Below are positions 18,032 through 28,702 of a stretch of DNA of 64,000 nt, piece by piece. The position numbers and the translations under genes were made by a program. The notes beneath the pieces are model-generated. The model had not been told where the DNA came from. It ran no database searches and saw only the letters and a program-made list of their open reading frames with translations. Position 1 is the stretch's first letter, and each line of letters opens with the position of its first letter. Source of the DNA: Terriglobia bacterium (GTDB lineage: Bacteria; Acidobacteriota; Terriglobia; Terriglobales; Acidobacteriaceae); contig JAIQEU010000013.1 of the NCBI GenBank assembly GCA_020073665.1, positions 1-64,000 on the forward strand, given 5' to 3'.

Positions 18032-18919
18032 CTTGTTTCTCTGCAGTTCCCGGTACGCCTCGCTCTTGGAAACTCCCATCTCCTTGGCGATTTTCTTCAA
18101 AGCGGCTTTCTCATCCAGTTTCTCTTCGGCCATGACCTGGGCCAGCCGCTCGCGAACGCTTACCCGGGACGGCGCCGGCCGGGCGGTTTCTTCGGCTTTG
18201 CCGATCAGCAGCGTGATTTCTCCCTTGATGGCGTCTCGCGCCTGCAGGTTTTCAAGCACCTCTCCAGCCCGCCCGCGAAGGAACTCTTCGTGGATCTTGG
18301 TGACTTCGCGTGCCACCACCACCGGCCGGTCGGCACCCAGGATTTCCACGATGTCTTCCACGGCATCCATCACACGGTGGGGCGCTTCGTAGAAGACTTG
18401 GGTGCGCGGTGACGCCTTGATGCCTTCCAGCACCTGCCGCCTCTCGCCGCGTTTGGCGGGCAGGAATCCGCTGAAGCGAAACGAATCGGTGCCCAGCCCA
18501 CTAGCCACCAGCGCCGCCAGGAATGCCGACGCACCTGGGATCGGCACCACCGGCACATGATGCCGGATGGCGAGCGAAATCAGGCGAAAACCGGGATCGG
18601 AGATGCCGGGCATGCCCGCGTCCGTCACCAAGGCAATGCGGGCGCCACGTTCCAGTTCCAGGACCAGCTCCGGGGCTCGCGTCATCTCATTGTGTTCGTG
18701 ATAACTGATGGTACGGGTGGTGATGCCGTAATGGTTAAGCAACTTTTGCGTCTGCCGCGTGTCCTCGCATGCAATCAGGTCGGCTTCCTTCAACACGCGC
18801 ACCGCCCGCAGCGTGATGTCTTCCAGGTTGCCGATAGGCGTGGCCACCAGGTAGAGCGTGGGGCCGGGCGCCAGACGGTGGCTCATATCCCCGGCAGCGG
18901 CGTTTTCACCCGGCTTCAT
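18029..18919 (-). CDS. rsmI: 16S rRNA (cytidine1402-2'-O)-methyltransferase
   Basis: RsmI methylates the ribose of C1402 in the 30S decoding centre. The 296-residue protein has 'LYLVATPIGNLEDITLRAV', 'LIACEDTRQTQKLLNHYGI', 'VTDAGMPGISDPGF', 'PIPGASAFLAAL', 'FYEAPHRV' and the C-terminal helical segment 'KKIAKEMGVSKSEAYRELQ'. This is the full tetrapyrrole-methylase fold with the family's C-terminal tail. The stop codon is TAG inside a TACTCAG heptad array. It stands alone between a terminator and a divergent gene. Confidence 0.97.
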   Translation of the reverse strand: MKPGENAAAGDMSHRLAPGPTLYLVATPIGNLEDITLRAVRVLKEADLIACEDTRQTQKLLNHYGITTRTISYHEHNEMTRAPELVLELERGARIALVTDAGMPGISDPGFRLISLAIRHHVPVVPIPGASAFLAALVASGLGTDSFRFSGFLPAKRGERRQVLEGIKASPRTQVFYEAPHRVMDAVEDIVEILGADRPVVVAREVTKIHEEFLRGRAGEVLENLQARDAIKGEITLLIGKAEETARPAPSRVSVRERLAQVMAEEKLDEKAALKKIAKEMGVSKSEAYRELQRNK

Positions 18920-19124
18920 GCCGCGAGTCTAACATCGTGGGACAGCCAGAGCGCCGGCGCCCCGCCGGCAACCTCTGTGTCTCTGATAGTTAATTGGCCT
19001 TGAAATCTGCGTGCATCTGCGTTGATCCGCGGAGAAGAAGTTGCCGTTCGCGAAATTGACGTGAACAGAGGCAAACCCTAGAATCGAATACCAAGCAATC
19101 GCTTTAGCCCGACTTCAAATATCC

Positions 19125-19451
19125 ATGCCCCTTTACGAGTACGAGTGCAAGAAGTGCCATCATCGCTTCGAGCGAATCCAGAAGTTCTCCGATCCCCATG
19201 TCAAGAAATGCCCGGAGTGCGGCGGCCCCATCGAGCAGGTGATTTCCGCGCCTGCGGTGCAGTTCAAGGGTTCCGGGTGGTACGTAACCGACTACGGAAA
19301 GAACACCTCGCACACCCCCATGGCTAAGGAATCTAAAGAAGGGGACGCTTCCTCAGTCAAGAAGGACGAGAAGCCCAAGGGTGAAGAGAAATCCAGGAGC
19401 GAAGAAAAGAACAAGCCCGAAGCATCCAAGAAGAAGAGCGAAAAGAAGTAG
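19125..19451 (+). CDS. FmdB-family zinc ribbon protein
   Basis: A 108-residue protein with the FmdB zinc ribbon at its N-terminus: 'MPLYEYECKKCHHRFE', then 'KKCPECGGPIEQVIS' (two CxxC pairs) and 'FKGSGWYVTDYGK'. The last 45 residues are almost entirely Lys, Glu and Ser and should be disordered. The molecular role is unknown; the ribbon suggests protein or nucleic acid binding. The 205 bp upstream carry 8-bp 'CTCTGTGT'-type and ATCTGCGT repeats. Confidence 0.9.
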   Translation: MPLYEYECKKCHHRFERIQKFSDPHVKKCPECGGPIEQVISAPAVQFKGSGWYVTDYGKNTSHTPMAKESKEGDASSVKKDEKPKGEEKSRSEEKNKPEASKKKSEKK

Positions 19452-19545
19452 CTGTAGTCTCGCCTCATCCCAAACCCAACCTGAATCGTTTCGTACCCGT
19501 TCGCATCTAAGCTTGGGAATAGTCGTTATAACGAGGATTTACCCT

Positions 19546-20244
19546 ATGATCAACATTCGACGCAGCGACGAACGCGGTGGCGGCGACTTTGGCTGGCTCA
19601 ATACCCGCCACACTTTTTCGTTTGACCAGTACTACGATCCGCGCTTCATGGGATTCCGCTCCCTGCGCGTGATCAACGAGGATCACGTGCAGCCGGGCGC
19701 GGGCTTCCCCACGCATCCTCACCGGGACATGGAGATCATCACCTACGTCCTGGCCGGCGCACTCGAGCACAAAGACAGCCTGGGGACCGGCTCGGTGATT
19801 CGGCCCGGCGATGGCCAGCGCATGAGCGCCGGACGGGGCATCCGCCATAGCGAGATGAATGCATCCAAGACCGACCCGGTGCACCTGCTGCAGATATGGA
19901 TCATGCCCGACCGGCCGGGGCACGAGCCCAGCTACGAGCAGAAGGCTTTTCCCGAGAGCGAGAAGCGCGGCCACCTTCGCCTGATCGCGGGGCCAGACGG
20001 CAAGGACGGCTCGGTCACCATCCACCAGGATGCGCGGCTCTACGTGAGCTTGCTGGCGCCGGGACAGGAAGTGGCGCATGAGTTGGCCAAAGGCCGGCAC
20101 GCGTGGCTGCAGGTGGCCAAAGGCAAGGTGGAGTTGAATGGCAAGGCGCTCAGCCAGGGCGACGGCGCCGCGGTGAGTGACGAGCCGAAGCTGACAATCA
20201 AGGGCACCGAGGACGCCGAGATTCTGTTGTTCGATCTGGCGTAA
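19546..20244 (+). CDS. Pirin family protein (YhhW-like)
   Basis: A 232-residue bicupin from the ATG at 19546. The N-terminal pirin signature is intact: 'WLNTRHTFSFDQYYDPRFMG', 'GAGFPTHPHRDMEIITYVLAG' over the metal site (His-x-His and downstream Glu/His), 'GDGQRMSAGRGIRHSEMN', and 'LLQIWIMPD'. YhhW-like pirins can oxidise quercetin, but the physiological role is generally unknown. The frame is open far upstream into fmdB, but homology starts here. A hairpin repeat lies right after the stop. Confidence 0.93.
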   Translation: MINIRRSDERGGGDFGWLNTRHTFSFDQYYDPRFMGFRSLRVINEDHVQPGAGFPTHPHRDMEIITYVLAGALEHKDSLGTGSVIRPGDGQRMSAGRGIRHSEMNASKTDPVHLLQIWIMPDRPGHEPSYEQKAFPESEKRGHLRLIAGPDGKDGSVTIHQDARLYVSLLAPGQEVAHELAKGRHAWLQVAKGKVELNGKALSQGDGAAVSDEPKLTIKGTEDAEILLFDLA

Positions 20245-20246
20245 TC

Positions 20247-20300
20247 ACGTAGGGACAGCCGCCCTCAGCTGTCCAGACCGAGCGAAGCTCGGCAAGCTCC
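20247..20300. repeat. Hairpin repeat, GGACAGCCG...CTGTCC family
   Basis: ACGTAGGGACAGCCG, a short loop and AGCTGTCC are followed by GAGCGAAGCTCG. The same two-part element recurs at 21413-21462, 26698-26748 and 33395-33497, and a degraded copy lies near 21974-22008. Confidence 0.8.
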
Positions 20301-20343
20301 GCGCCCGGCCTGGAATAAGATTAATCGCCCGGCGGAGGTTCAT

Positions 20344-20955
20344 ATGACAGATGAAAACAAGGGCATCAAGATCGTCGTCATCAACGGCAGCGTGCGTCCG
20401 GGAAACTACACCAGCATGGCTTCCGCTCTGGTGGTGGACGAGCTAAAGAAAAACCCCAAGGTGACGGTGCAGCTCATCAACCCCGGAGAGCTCAATCTGC
20501 CCTTTCCCGGAGTCAATCCTCACGCCGAGGGCACGCGAAAGCTGCAGGACGCGGTGAAGTCGGCCACGGCGGTTGTTCTGGCCACGCCGGAATATCACGG
20601 CAGCATAAGCAGCGTAATGAAGCTGGTGATCGAGAACCTGGGCTTCCCCTCCGTGCTGGCGGGAAAGCCGGTAGCGTTGCTGGGCGTGGCCGCAGGATCG
20701 ATTGGCGCCATCAAAACCTTGGAGCAGCTGCGCAGCATCGCTTCGCACATCGGCGCAATCGTGCTGCCCTTGCCGGTTTCGGTGGCCAATGTGCAGAAGG
20801 TGTTCGACGCCTCCGGCAAAGTGCTCGATCCCGCAATCGAGAAACTGGTCCGCAGCGTCGCAACCAACCTGATGGGATACATTCACCAGAATCTTTGCCC
20901 GGCAGTTACGCTGGAAAGACTGCTACGGCAGGGGACAGCGGCGGTCGCGGGGTGA
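20344..20955 (+). CDS. NADPH-dependent FMN reductase family protein
   Basis: A 203-residue flavodoxin-fold reductase. 'VVINGSVRPGNYTSMAS' is the FMN phosphate loop, 'ATPEYHGSISSVMKLVIENL' the conserved P-E-Y-x-G-S region contacting the flavin, and 'KPVALLGVAAGSIGA' follows. Members reduce FMN, quinones, azo dyes or metals with NAD(P)H. A good ribosome site (GGCGGAGG) precedes the ATG. It lies between the pirin gene and a small membrane protein, all on the plus strand. Confidence 0.93.
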   Translation: MTDENKGIKIVVINGSVRPGNYTSMASALVVDELKKNPKVTVQLINPGELNLPFPGVNPHAEGTRKLQDAVKSATAVVLATPEYHGSISSVMKLVIENLGFPSVLAGKPVALLGVAAGSIGAIKTLEQLRSIASHIGAIVLPLPVSVANVQKVFDASGKVLDPAIEKLVRSVATNLMGYIHQNLCPAVTLERLLRQGTAAVAG

Positions 20956-20996
20956 GGGGAGCCGTCTACAAACCTCTGCTGTAACATCCCATCAAC

Positions 20997-21419
20997 ATGG
21001 AACGCCCCAGCGGAGTCACCGCGATTTCAATCCTCTTCTTCCTGGTCGCTGCATACCTCGCCGGTGTGGGGTTCGTCATGCTAGTCAGCCCAGGCATGGT
21101 CTCTATGGCCATGGGTGCGCCCCTGCTGGGCGGACTAGAGCTCGCCGGGCCATACATGTTCCTGCTGGTGGCGGCATTCGCGGCGCTGGTCGGCTGGGGA
21201 TTGCTGCGACTCAACAACTGGGCGCGGCGGGCGGCAATCCTTGCGGCCTTTGCCGGCTTCGTGATGCTGATTCCCTCTGTGTCCGATGCAGCCGCCGGGA
21301 TCCACATGGGCGAGCTTATCTGGAGCGGGCTGGGAATCATCGTGCGGATGGTGGTGATCTGGTACCTGTGGCAGACGCCGGTGGCAGAGCAATTCTCGAA
21401 ACCAGCAAAGTCCACGTAG
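20997..21419 (+). CDS. Small four-helix membrane protein, unknown function
   Basis: The 140-residue product is almost wholly hydrophobic, with about four membrane helices (near residues 8-30, 42-65, 70-95 and 105-125) and short loops. I recognise no family motif. It begins 41 bp after the FMN reductase stop and is probably co-transcribed. The stop codon TAG belongs to the 'ACGTAGGGACAGCCG' hairpin repeat, so the last two residues (Ser-Thr) are probably repeat-encoded. Confidence 0.75.
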   Translation: MERPSGVTAISILFFLVAAYLAGVGFVMLVSPGMVSMAMGAPLLGGLELAGPYMFLLVAAFAALVGWGLLRLNNWARRAAILAAFAGFVMLIPSVSDAAAGIHMGELIWSGLGIIVRMVVIWYLWQTPVAEQFSKPAKST

Positions 21420-21462
21420 GGACAGCCGCCTCGGCTGTCCAATCGAGCGAAGTTCGAAAGGT
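21413..21462. repeat. Hairpin repeat overlapping a gene end
   Basis: ACGTAGGGACAGCCG/CGGCTGTCC followed by GAGCGAAGTTCG. It overlaps the last codons of the membrane protein gene and ends two bases before the stop of the convergent FtsH-like gene. Confidence 0.8.
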
Positions 21463-21463
21463 T

Positions 21464-21883
21464 TTACGGCTGGTTCATCGAATTCGGAGATTGCCTCTGT
21501 TTCATCTGCCGAATCATGAAGAACCAAAGCGCTGCCAGAAGGATTAGAGGCGCGAGATTCAGCAACCATGAGGGCCAGCCTTGCTCAGCCGTCTCCTTAA
21601 ACCAAATCTCCACGTTCTTCTGACGAAGGGCTTGTAGCATTCCTTCTTGGCTGGTTGGAGCGGTTACGCTGAAAGAACTGTTGTCTCGGTACGACCCGAC
21701 AATGTGGTTCCTCGAAACCGTGACCTTCACGACGTTCCCGGCATCAACCTGAGACAGGAAAGCGGAATAGCTGATCTCGGGCGTCTTCGGTTGATCCGGA
21801 TTGGCCTTGACAACCTGCCACAAGAGAAATGCCGACAGGACGATCACCAGCCAAAAAACGACTGTCTTTACCGTCTGGTCCAA
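21464..21883 (-). CDS. Standalone FtsH N-terminal (two-helix plus periplasmic) domain
   Basis: A 139-residue protein equal to the first fifth of FtsH and nothing more: helix 1, a periplasmic domain of about 75 residues, helix 2 and a short polar tail; no ATPase or protease follows. Compared with the full FtsH at 50554, both membrane segments are identical over 24 and 25 residues, whereas the periplasmic domain has clearly diverged. In DNA the shared helices differ at many synonymous sites. I chose a TTG at 21883 because it aligns with the FtsH start and has AAGGGAG seven bases upstream; an ATG at 21949 is also open. It lies downstream of clpB on the same strand. Confidence 0.82.
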   Translation of the reverse strand: MDQTVKTVVFWLVIVLSAFLLWQVVKANPDQPKTPEISYSAFLSQVDAGNVVKVTVSRNHIVGSYRDNSSFSVTAPTSQEGMLQALRQKNVEIWFKETAEQGWPSWLLNLAPLILLAALWFFMIRQMKQRQSPNSMNQP

Positions 21884-22012
21884 AACAATGCTCCCTTGAC
21901 CGGGCAGAGTAGTCCCAGGCAAGCCGTAGGTCAAGCAGAGTGCAGCCAAAAAGAAAGGCCGCGCCTGGTCGGTTCGGCTGGGCAGCCGAGGGCGGCTACC
22001 CCTGCGTGTGTG

Positions 22013-24667
<2,655 letters not shown>

Positions 24668-24681
24668 AAGAACTCCGTTTG

Positions 24682-24831
24682 TAGTTTCGTAATCTCGTAA
24701 TCAGGCAATTTGAAGAGCGGTCACCGCCAAATTACCAAATAACCCGATTACCAAATTGCAAAATGAACGGGAGGCCGCACCGCGGCCTCCCGCATCGACT
24801 GACAACCGGCCACTGACGACTGACAGCTACT
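24682..24831. repeat. Repeat arrays in the hsp20-clpB gap
   Basis: Loose 7- to 8-bp arrays of GTAATCTC and AATTACCA type (24682-24766) lie upstream of clpB. A GACTGAC-type heptad array (24797-24828) adjoins the hsp20 stop. The terminator hairpin lies between them. Confidence 0.7.
24768..24792 (-). terminator. Terminator-like hairpin after hsp20
   Basis: An 11-bp perfect stem CGGGAGGCCGC/GCGGCCTCCCG with a 3-base loop. On the minus strand it is followed by TTCATTTTG, a weak T-run. It may attenuate rather than fully stop transcription into clpB. Confidence 0.7.
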
Positions 24832-25317
24832 TTACGCCGCTTTGCTCGGGCCTTTGCCTTCCAGTTGCTTGCCGACATTGACCTTGATCTGCTTGGGCTT
24901 GGCTTCGGCCTTCTTGGCCAGAGCGATCTTCAGCACGCCCTTGTCGTAGTCGGCGTTCACCTTTTCGTGGTCCACGGTGTTCGGCAGGGTGAAGGTCCGG
25001 GTAAAGCTGCCGTATTGCCGTTCCACGCGGCGGAAGTTCTCTTCTTTCTCTTCCTTCTCGAATTTACGCTCGCCGTGTACGGTCAGGGTGTTGTTCTCGA
25101 TGCGGACATCAATGTCTTTCTCTTCGATGCCCGGCACTTCGATCTTCAGCGTGATGCTGTGCTCGTCTTCGTAGACATCCACCGGCGGAGCAAAGCCAGT
25201 GGTGGTCAAGGCTTCCTCGCGGCCCTCGGGCCAGAACGATTCGCGGAACAAGCGATTCATGCGGTCCTGCAGGGTGGTGAACTCACGCGTGGGATCCCAA
25301 CGGGTCAAAATGGTCAT
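24832..25317 (-). CDS. Small heat-shock protein (Hsp20/alpha-crystallin)
   Basis: A 161-residue holdase chaperone. The alpha-crystallin domain runs from 'PPVDVYEDEHSITLKIEVPG' to 'GVLKIALAKK', preceded by a short N-terminal arm with 'RLFRESFW' and followed by a Lys-rich tail. The ATG at 25317 is preceded by GGAGGATTTACC; a longer open frame upstream is not used by the homology. A good promoter with a HAIR-like inverted repeat lies upstream, and clpB is downstream, consistent with a shared heat-shock unit. Confidence 0.96.
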   Translation of the reverse strand: MTILTRWDPTREFTTLQDRMNRLFRESFWPEGREEALTTTGFAPPVDVYEDEHSITLKIEVPGIEEKDIDVRIENNTLTVHGERKFEKEEKEENFRRVERQYGSFTRTFTLPNTVDHEKVNADYDKGVLKIALAKKAEAKPKQIKVNVGKQLEGKGPSKAA

Positions 25318-25389
25318 GACGGTAAATCCTCCTTCAAGATTCTGGTTAACGCTCCATCGTAAGTTTGGATGCGGATTAAGTCTTAAAAA

Positions 25390-25419
25390 AGCATAAAATA
25401 TGAGTGTATTATTGTCAAG
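25390..25419 (-). promoter_or_regulatory. hsp20 promoter with HAIR-like operator
   Basis: On the minus strand, TTGACA (25418-25413) and TATGCT (25395-25390) are 17 bp apart in a markedly AT-rich patch. Overlapping them, 25399-25419 reads TATGAGT-N7-TGTCAAG on the plus strand, matching 10 of 14 bases of the HspR operator CTTGAGT-N7-ACTCAAG at exact spacing. HspR control is inferred from this resemblance only. Confidence 0.6.
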
Positions 25420-25439
25420 TATGAAATATACGCTTATTA

Positions 25440-26633
25440 TCAATTGTTTACGTAGGCAATTAAGCATTTCAGATAGCTGGTTTCCGGCACAGTCAGCAGC
25501 ACCGGGTGGTCTTTTGCCTGACCGCGTTTTTCCAGGATGCGCACCGATTTGTGGGTGTCGCGGGCCGCCGAGGCGAGGATCTCTACGAACTCCGTCTCGC
25601 TGACATGGTACGAACATGAACACGTCACCAGGATTCCGCCGTGCCGCAGCATCTTTAGCGCGCGCAGGTTAAGTTCCTTGTAGCCGCGAATCGCAGTTTC
25701 CAGCGTCTTCTTGCTCTTGGCGAAGGCAGGCGGGTCGAGCACGATGGTGTCGTACTGGCGTCCTGCACTGGAGTAATCCTTGAGCAGGTCGAAGGCGTTG
25801 GCTTCGATCCACTCGATATCGCGCCCGTTCAAACCGGCGTTCTGCTCGGCCATTTCGAGCGCGGGCATGGAGCTGTCCACGCCCGTGACTTTCGAGCAAT
25901 TCTTGGCTAGATGAAGAGAAAAACCTCCCTGATAGCAGAAGACGTCGAGGGCTTCGCCATGGGCGTGCTGCGCGGCGGCAGCGTAGTTCTCGCGCTGATC
26001 GAGGAACGCTCCGGTCTTCTGCCCTTCGAGGGCCTGGTACTGAAAACGTACCTCGTTCATGGTGAAGACGGTGCTGCTCTTGTCGCCATGGATGAGACCA
26101 GAGTTTTTCTGCGGAAGCTGCTCCAGCTCACGAACTCGGGGGTCCACACGTTCGACAATCGCAGCCGGCTTAAGGCGGTCGCTCAGCTCTGACACCGCGG
26201 CTTGCCTAACTGGCTCGGCATCCATCGCCTGGGTCAGGACCTGAAGGGACAGCAAATCGTTGTAGCGGTCCACGATCAGCCCGGGCAGAAAGTCGGCTTC
26301 GCTGAAGACCACGCGGTAAGCGTCGGTGTCTCGCACCACACGCTCGCGGTAGGCAATCGCCGCCTGGATGCGCTCTCGCACCAGGCCGGGTAAGTTTTCC
26401 ACCACCTGGGATGAAAGCATGCGAATGGCGATCTGCGAGGAGCTGCTATACAGCGCCGTGCCCAGGATTTTTCCGCGCTGGTCGGCAACCGCCACCAGTG
26501 CTCCGGGAGCGGCTGCGTCCCCGGCAACGTCCGAGCGGTAGACCCAGACATGGCCTTGCTTGAGGCGGTCAGCTCCGCGGGGGGAGACTTTCACCGTGGG
26601 AAGCAGGGAAACAGACGCAGGTTTCGGGGGCAT
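25440..26633 (-). CDS. rlmI: 23S rRNA (cytosine1962-C5)-methyltransferase, RlmI family
   Basis: A 397-residue protein with an N-terminal PUA domain ('VKVSPRGADRLKQGHVWVYRSDV'), an intermediate RlmI domain ('VDRYNDLLSLQVLTQAMD') and a class I methyltransferase ('ALDVFCYQGGFSLHLAK', 'VTGVDSSMPAL', 'YDTIVLDPPAFAKSKK', 'LVTCSCSYHV'). The two cysteines in the 'CSC' segment are typical. RlmI methylates C1962 in 23S rRNA; the exact target base is inferred from the family. It is upstream of hsp20 on the same strand, but hsp20 has its own promoter. Confidence 0.93.
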   Translation of the reverse strand: MPPKPASVSLLPTVKVSPRGADRLKQGHVWVYRSDVAGDAAAPGALVAVADQRGKILGTALYSSSSQIAIRMLSSQVVENLPGLVRERIQAAIAYRERVVRDTDAYRVVFSEADFLPGLIVDRYNDLLSLQVLTQAMDAEPVRQAAVSELSDRLKPAAIVERVDPRVRELEQLPQKNSGLIHGDKSSTVFTMNEVRFQYQALEGQKTGAFLDQRENYAAAAQHAHGEALDVFCYQGGFSLHLAKNCSKVTGVDSSMPALEMAEQNAGLNGRDIEWIEANAFDLLKDYSSAGRQYDTIVLDPPAFAKSKKTLETAIRGYKELNLRALKMLRHGGILVTCSCSYHVSETEFVEILASAARDTHKSVRILEKRGQAKDHPVLLTVPETSYLKCLIAYVNN

Positions 26634-26697
26634 GAATTGATCTTACAACGCCAATGAGGACCGTAAGCCTCGGGCGGTTGCGTGGCGCAGAGAGAGT

Positions 26698-26790
26698 TTT
26701 CGAGCTTTGCTCGAAATGGATAGCCGAGGGCGGCTGTCCTTACGTGTTTCTTGGCTGACGACGGACGACCGATGACTGACGACTAACTTG
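26698..26790. repeat. Hairpin repeat plus heptad array after the zinc-ribbon gene
   Basis: TTCGAGCTTTGCTCGAA and TAGCCGAGGGCGGCTGTCCTTACGTG (26698-26748) are followed by a GGCTGAC/GACGGAC/GACCGAT heptad array (26753-26790). The array extends into the zinc-ribbon gene and includes its TAG stop. Confidence 0.75.
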
Positions 26791-27922
26791 CGGCGGGATG
26801 TTCAGTCGGTACCGTGGCCGGGTGTTCGTGCTTGGTAGAGTGTTCCTTGCGGCGGTCGGAGCGGGCGGCTTCCAGGTCGAAGTGCAGGAAATCCAGTGCC
26901 GTCATGGGCATTTCCGTGCCCCAGGCGTCCAACTCTTCCTCGTCCCAGCTGCCGTTCAGGCGGACGGTGCTGTCGGTAAAGTCCTCGGGAAATCCAAGGC
27001 GGTAGCTGCCTTCGCGATTGAGCACGTCGCCAATCATGCGGCCAGTATTGAAATCATAGATGCGGCGGCTGGCGTTCCCTGATGTATTGGTGAAGCCGAG
27101 CAGCACCTCTCCATGTTCCGGGTAATCGGGGCGATAGAACCAGGCTTGCGGAGCGTCGGACTTGGGCCGGGGGCGCTTGCGCTGGTGCGCGTTGGCAGCA
27201 GCCTCCACCGCGACTTCGTCGTTTGCCGGATTGAAATACAGGATTCTCTGGCAGGATTCGCAGATCACCATTTCGCCGTTGCGCACGTCGTTGTAGGTCT
27301 GGGGACGCAGCATGACCTGGCAGCCCATACACTTTTGGGCGCGAACCTCGGCCAGCCCGGTACCGCGGAATTTCACCACCCGGTCGTAGTGGCGCACCAA
27401 GTCGGGATTGACTCCGGTGCGCGCCTTGTCCCGCTTGGCATTCCACTCGGCGAGCTGCTTTTCGTCTTCGGCAGTACGTTGGCGGGCGTCGGCTTTCTCC
27501 TTCTCGATCTCCGCCATTTCGGCTCTGAGTTCCGCCTCAGCCGCCTTCACGCTCTTTTCCCGAGCCTCGGCGTTGACCATCAATTCGAGAATCTTGTCTT
27601 CGTTGCCGCGGATGTCCTGCTCGGCAAACTGGATCTCGTGCAACAGCGCTTTGTACTGGTCGTTGGTCTTCACCGCGAGCGATTGGTCACGGTATTTGGA
27701 GATTTTTCCCTGCAGATCGAGGATGGCGGTTTCGTACTTGCGGCGGGCGGCTTCGTCGGCTTTGACCGCCAATTTGGCGTTTTCCAGGACAGCCCGGGTC
27801 CCAGCCAGCTTTTCCTCAATGGCGGCTACCCGCCGGGGCAGGGCAGCCACTTCTTCCTGCAGCCGACGAATTTCCTTGTCGGCCCCCTGCACCTCGATCA
27901 GGTTTTGCACGTCTGGAAGCAT
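26783..27922 (-). CDS. Coiled-coil C4 zinc-ribbon protein with C-terminal extension
   Basis: From the ATG at 27922 the 379-residue product has a long antiparallel-looking coiled coil (about 10-170), then a C4 zinc ribbon 'CMGCQVMLRP...ICESCQRILYF', the arrangement of the CdsZ/DUF164-type family (often called zf-RING_7 proteins). About 130 extra residues follow, with an apparent globular segment ('QAWFYRPDYPEHGEVLLGF' to 'EMPMTALDFLHFDLEA') and a His/Pro-rich tail; I cannot assign them. Function is unknown; a nucleic-acid or translation-related role is often suggested for the core. The stop is within a heptad repeat. Confidence 0.85.
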   Translation of the reverse strand: MLPDVQNLIEVQGADKEIRRLQEEVAALPRRVAAIEEKLAGTRAVLENAKLAVKADEAARRKYETAILDLQGKISKYRDQSLAVKTNDQYKALLHEIQFAEQDIRGNEDKILELMVNAEAREKSVKAAEAELRAEMAEIEKEKADARQRTAEDEKQLAEWNAKRDKARTGVNPDLVRHYDRVVKFRGTGLAEVRAQKCMGCQVMLRPQTYNDVRNGEMVICESCQRILYFNPANDEVAVEAAANAHQRKRPRPKSDAPQAWFYRPDYPEHGEVLLGFTNTSGNASRRIYDFNTGRMIGDVLNREGSYRLGFPEDFTDSTVRLNGSWDEEELDAWGTEMPMTALDFLHFDLEAARSDRRKEHSTKHEHPATVPTEHPAAS

Positions 27923-28045
27923 CTTCAGAAGGAACTGTGTTGATTCTAGCACGTGAAAGCACCGGGCCCGCCTGACTCCCGGTCGTGATGTGGGTCACAG
28001 ACACAGGTGTGCCCGGCCCGGTGAAATCGAGTGGAGGTGTGCGCT

Positions 28046-28693
28046 ATGCAGGCAGAGATTTTCGCCGCCATGCGGCAAAGCATCCTCGACGGCACCGCCG
28101 ACCAAGCCGGAGACCTGGCCCGGAAGGCTCTGGAGCAGGGAATCGCTCCACTCGATGCCATCGACCAGGGCTTCGTTCCAGGCATGAACCAGGTGGGAGA
28201 GATGTACGCGCAGCACAAGATGTTCCTGCCCGACATGCTGGCCTCCGCCGAGGCCATGAAAGCCGCCATGATTGTGCTGGAACCGGAACTCAAGCGCCAA
28301 GGTGGAGAGCGCCCGACCGCCGGGACCGTGGTGCTGGGCACCGCCAAGGGTGACATCCATGAAATCGGCAAGACCCTGGTAGGCACCCTGCTGACCGCCC
28401 ACGGCTTCCAGGTGCATGACCTGGGAGTAGACGTCACTGGCGAGCGTTTCGCCGCTAAGGCGCGCGAAGTCGGCGCCGATATCGTCGGCGTCTCCGCCCT
28501 GCTGACCACTACCATGGGCGGACAAAGGTCGGTGATCGAGGTCTTGAGCCGGGAGGGGCTCCGGCCCAAAGTGAAAGTGATCGTGGGCGGCGCCCCGGTC
28601 ACGCGCCGCTGGGCGGAGGAGATCGGCGCCGATGGTTACGGCAAAGATGCGCTCAGCGCCGTGACCTTGGTGAAAAGCCTGGTCCAAAAGTAA
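28046..28693 (+). CDS. Corrinoid protein of a methyltransferase system (MttC/MtgC-like)
   Basis: The 215-residue protein carries a methyl group on a cobalt corrinoid between a substrate methyltransferase and an acceptor. The N-terminal helical cap (about 1-85) precedes the cobalamin domain with 'GTAKGDIHEIGKTLVG' (D-x-H-x-x-G, base-off His ligand), 'GVSALLTTTM' and 'VIVGGAPVT'. The ATG at 28046 has GGAGG upstream. It is nine bases before the MttB-family gene, so the two form a methyl-transfer pair. The corrinoid:folate methyltransferase and a RamA-like activator are not in the window. Confidence 0.94.
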   Translation: MQAEIFAAMRQSILDGTADQAGDLARKALEQGIAPLDAIDQGFVPGMNQVGEMYAQHKMFLPDMLASAEAMKAAMIVLEPELKRQGGERPTAGTVVLGTAKGDIHEIGKTLVGTLLTAHGFQVHDLGVDVTGERFAAKAREVGADIVGVSALLTTTMGGQRSVIEVLSREGLRPKVKVIVGGAPVTRRWAEEIGADGYGKDALSAVTLVKSLVQK

Positions 28694-28702
28694 GGGGAAC
28701 GC

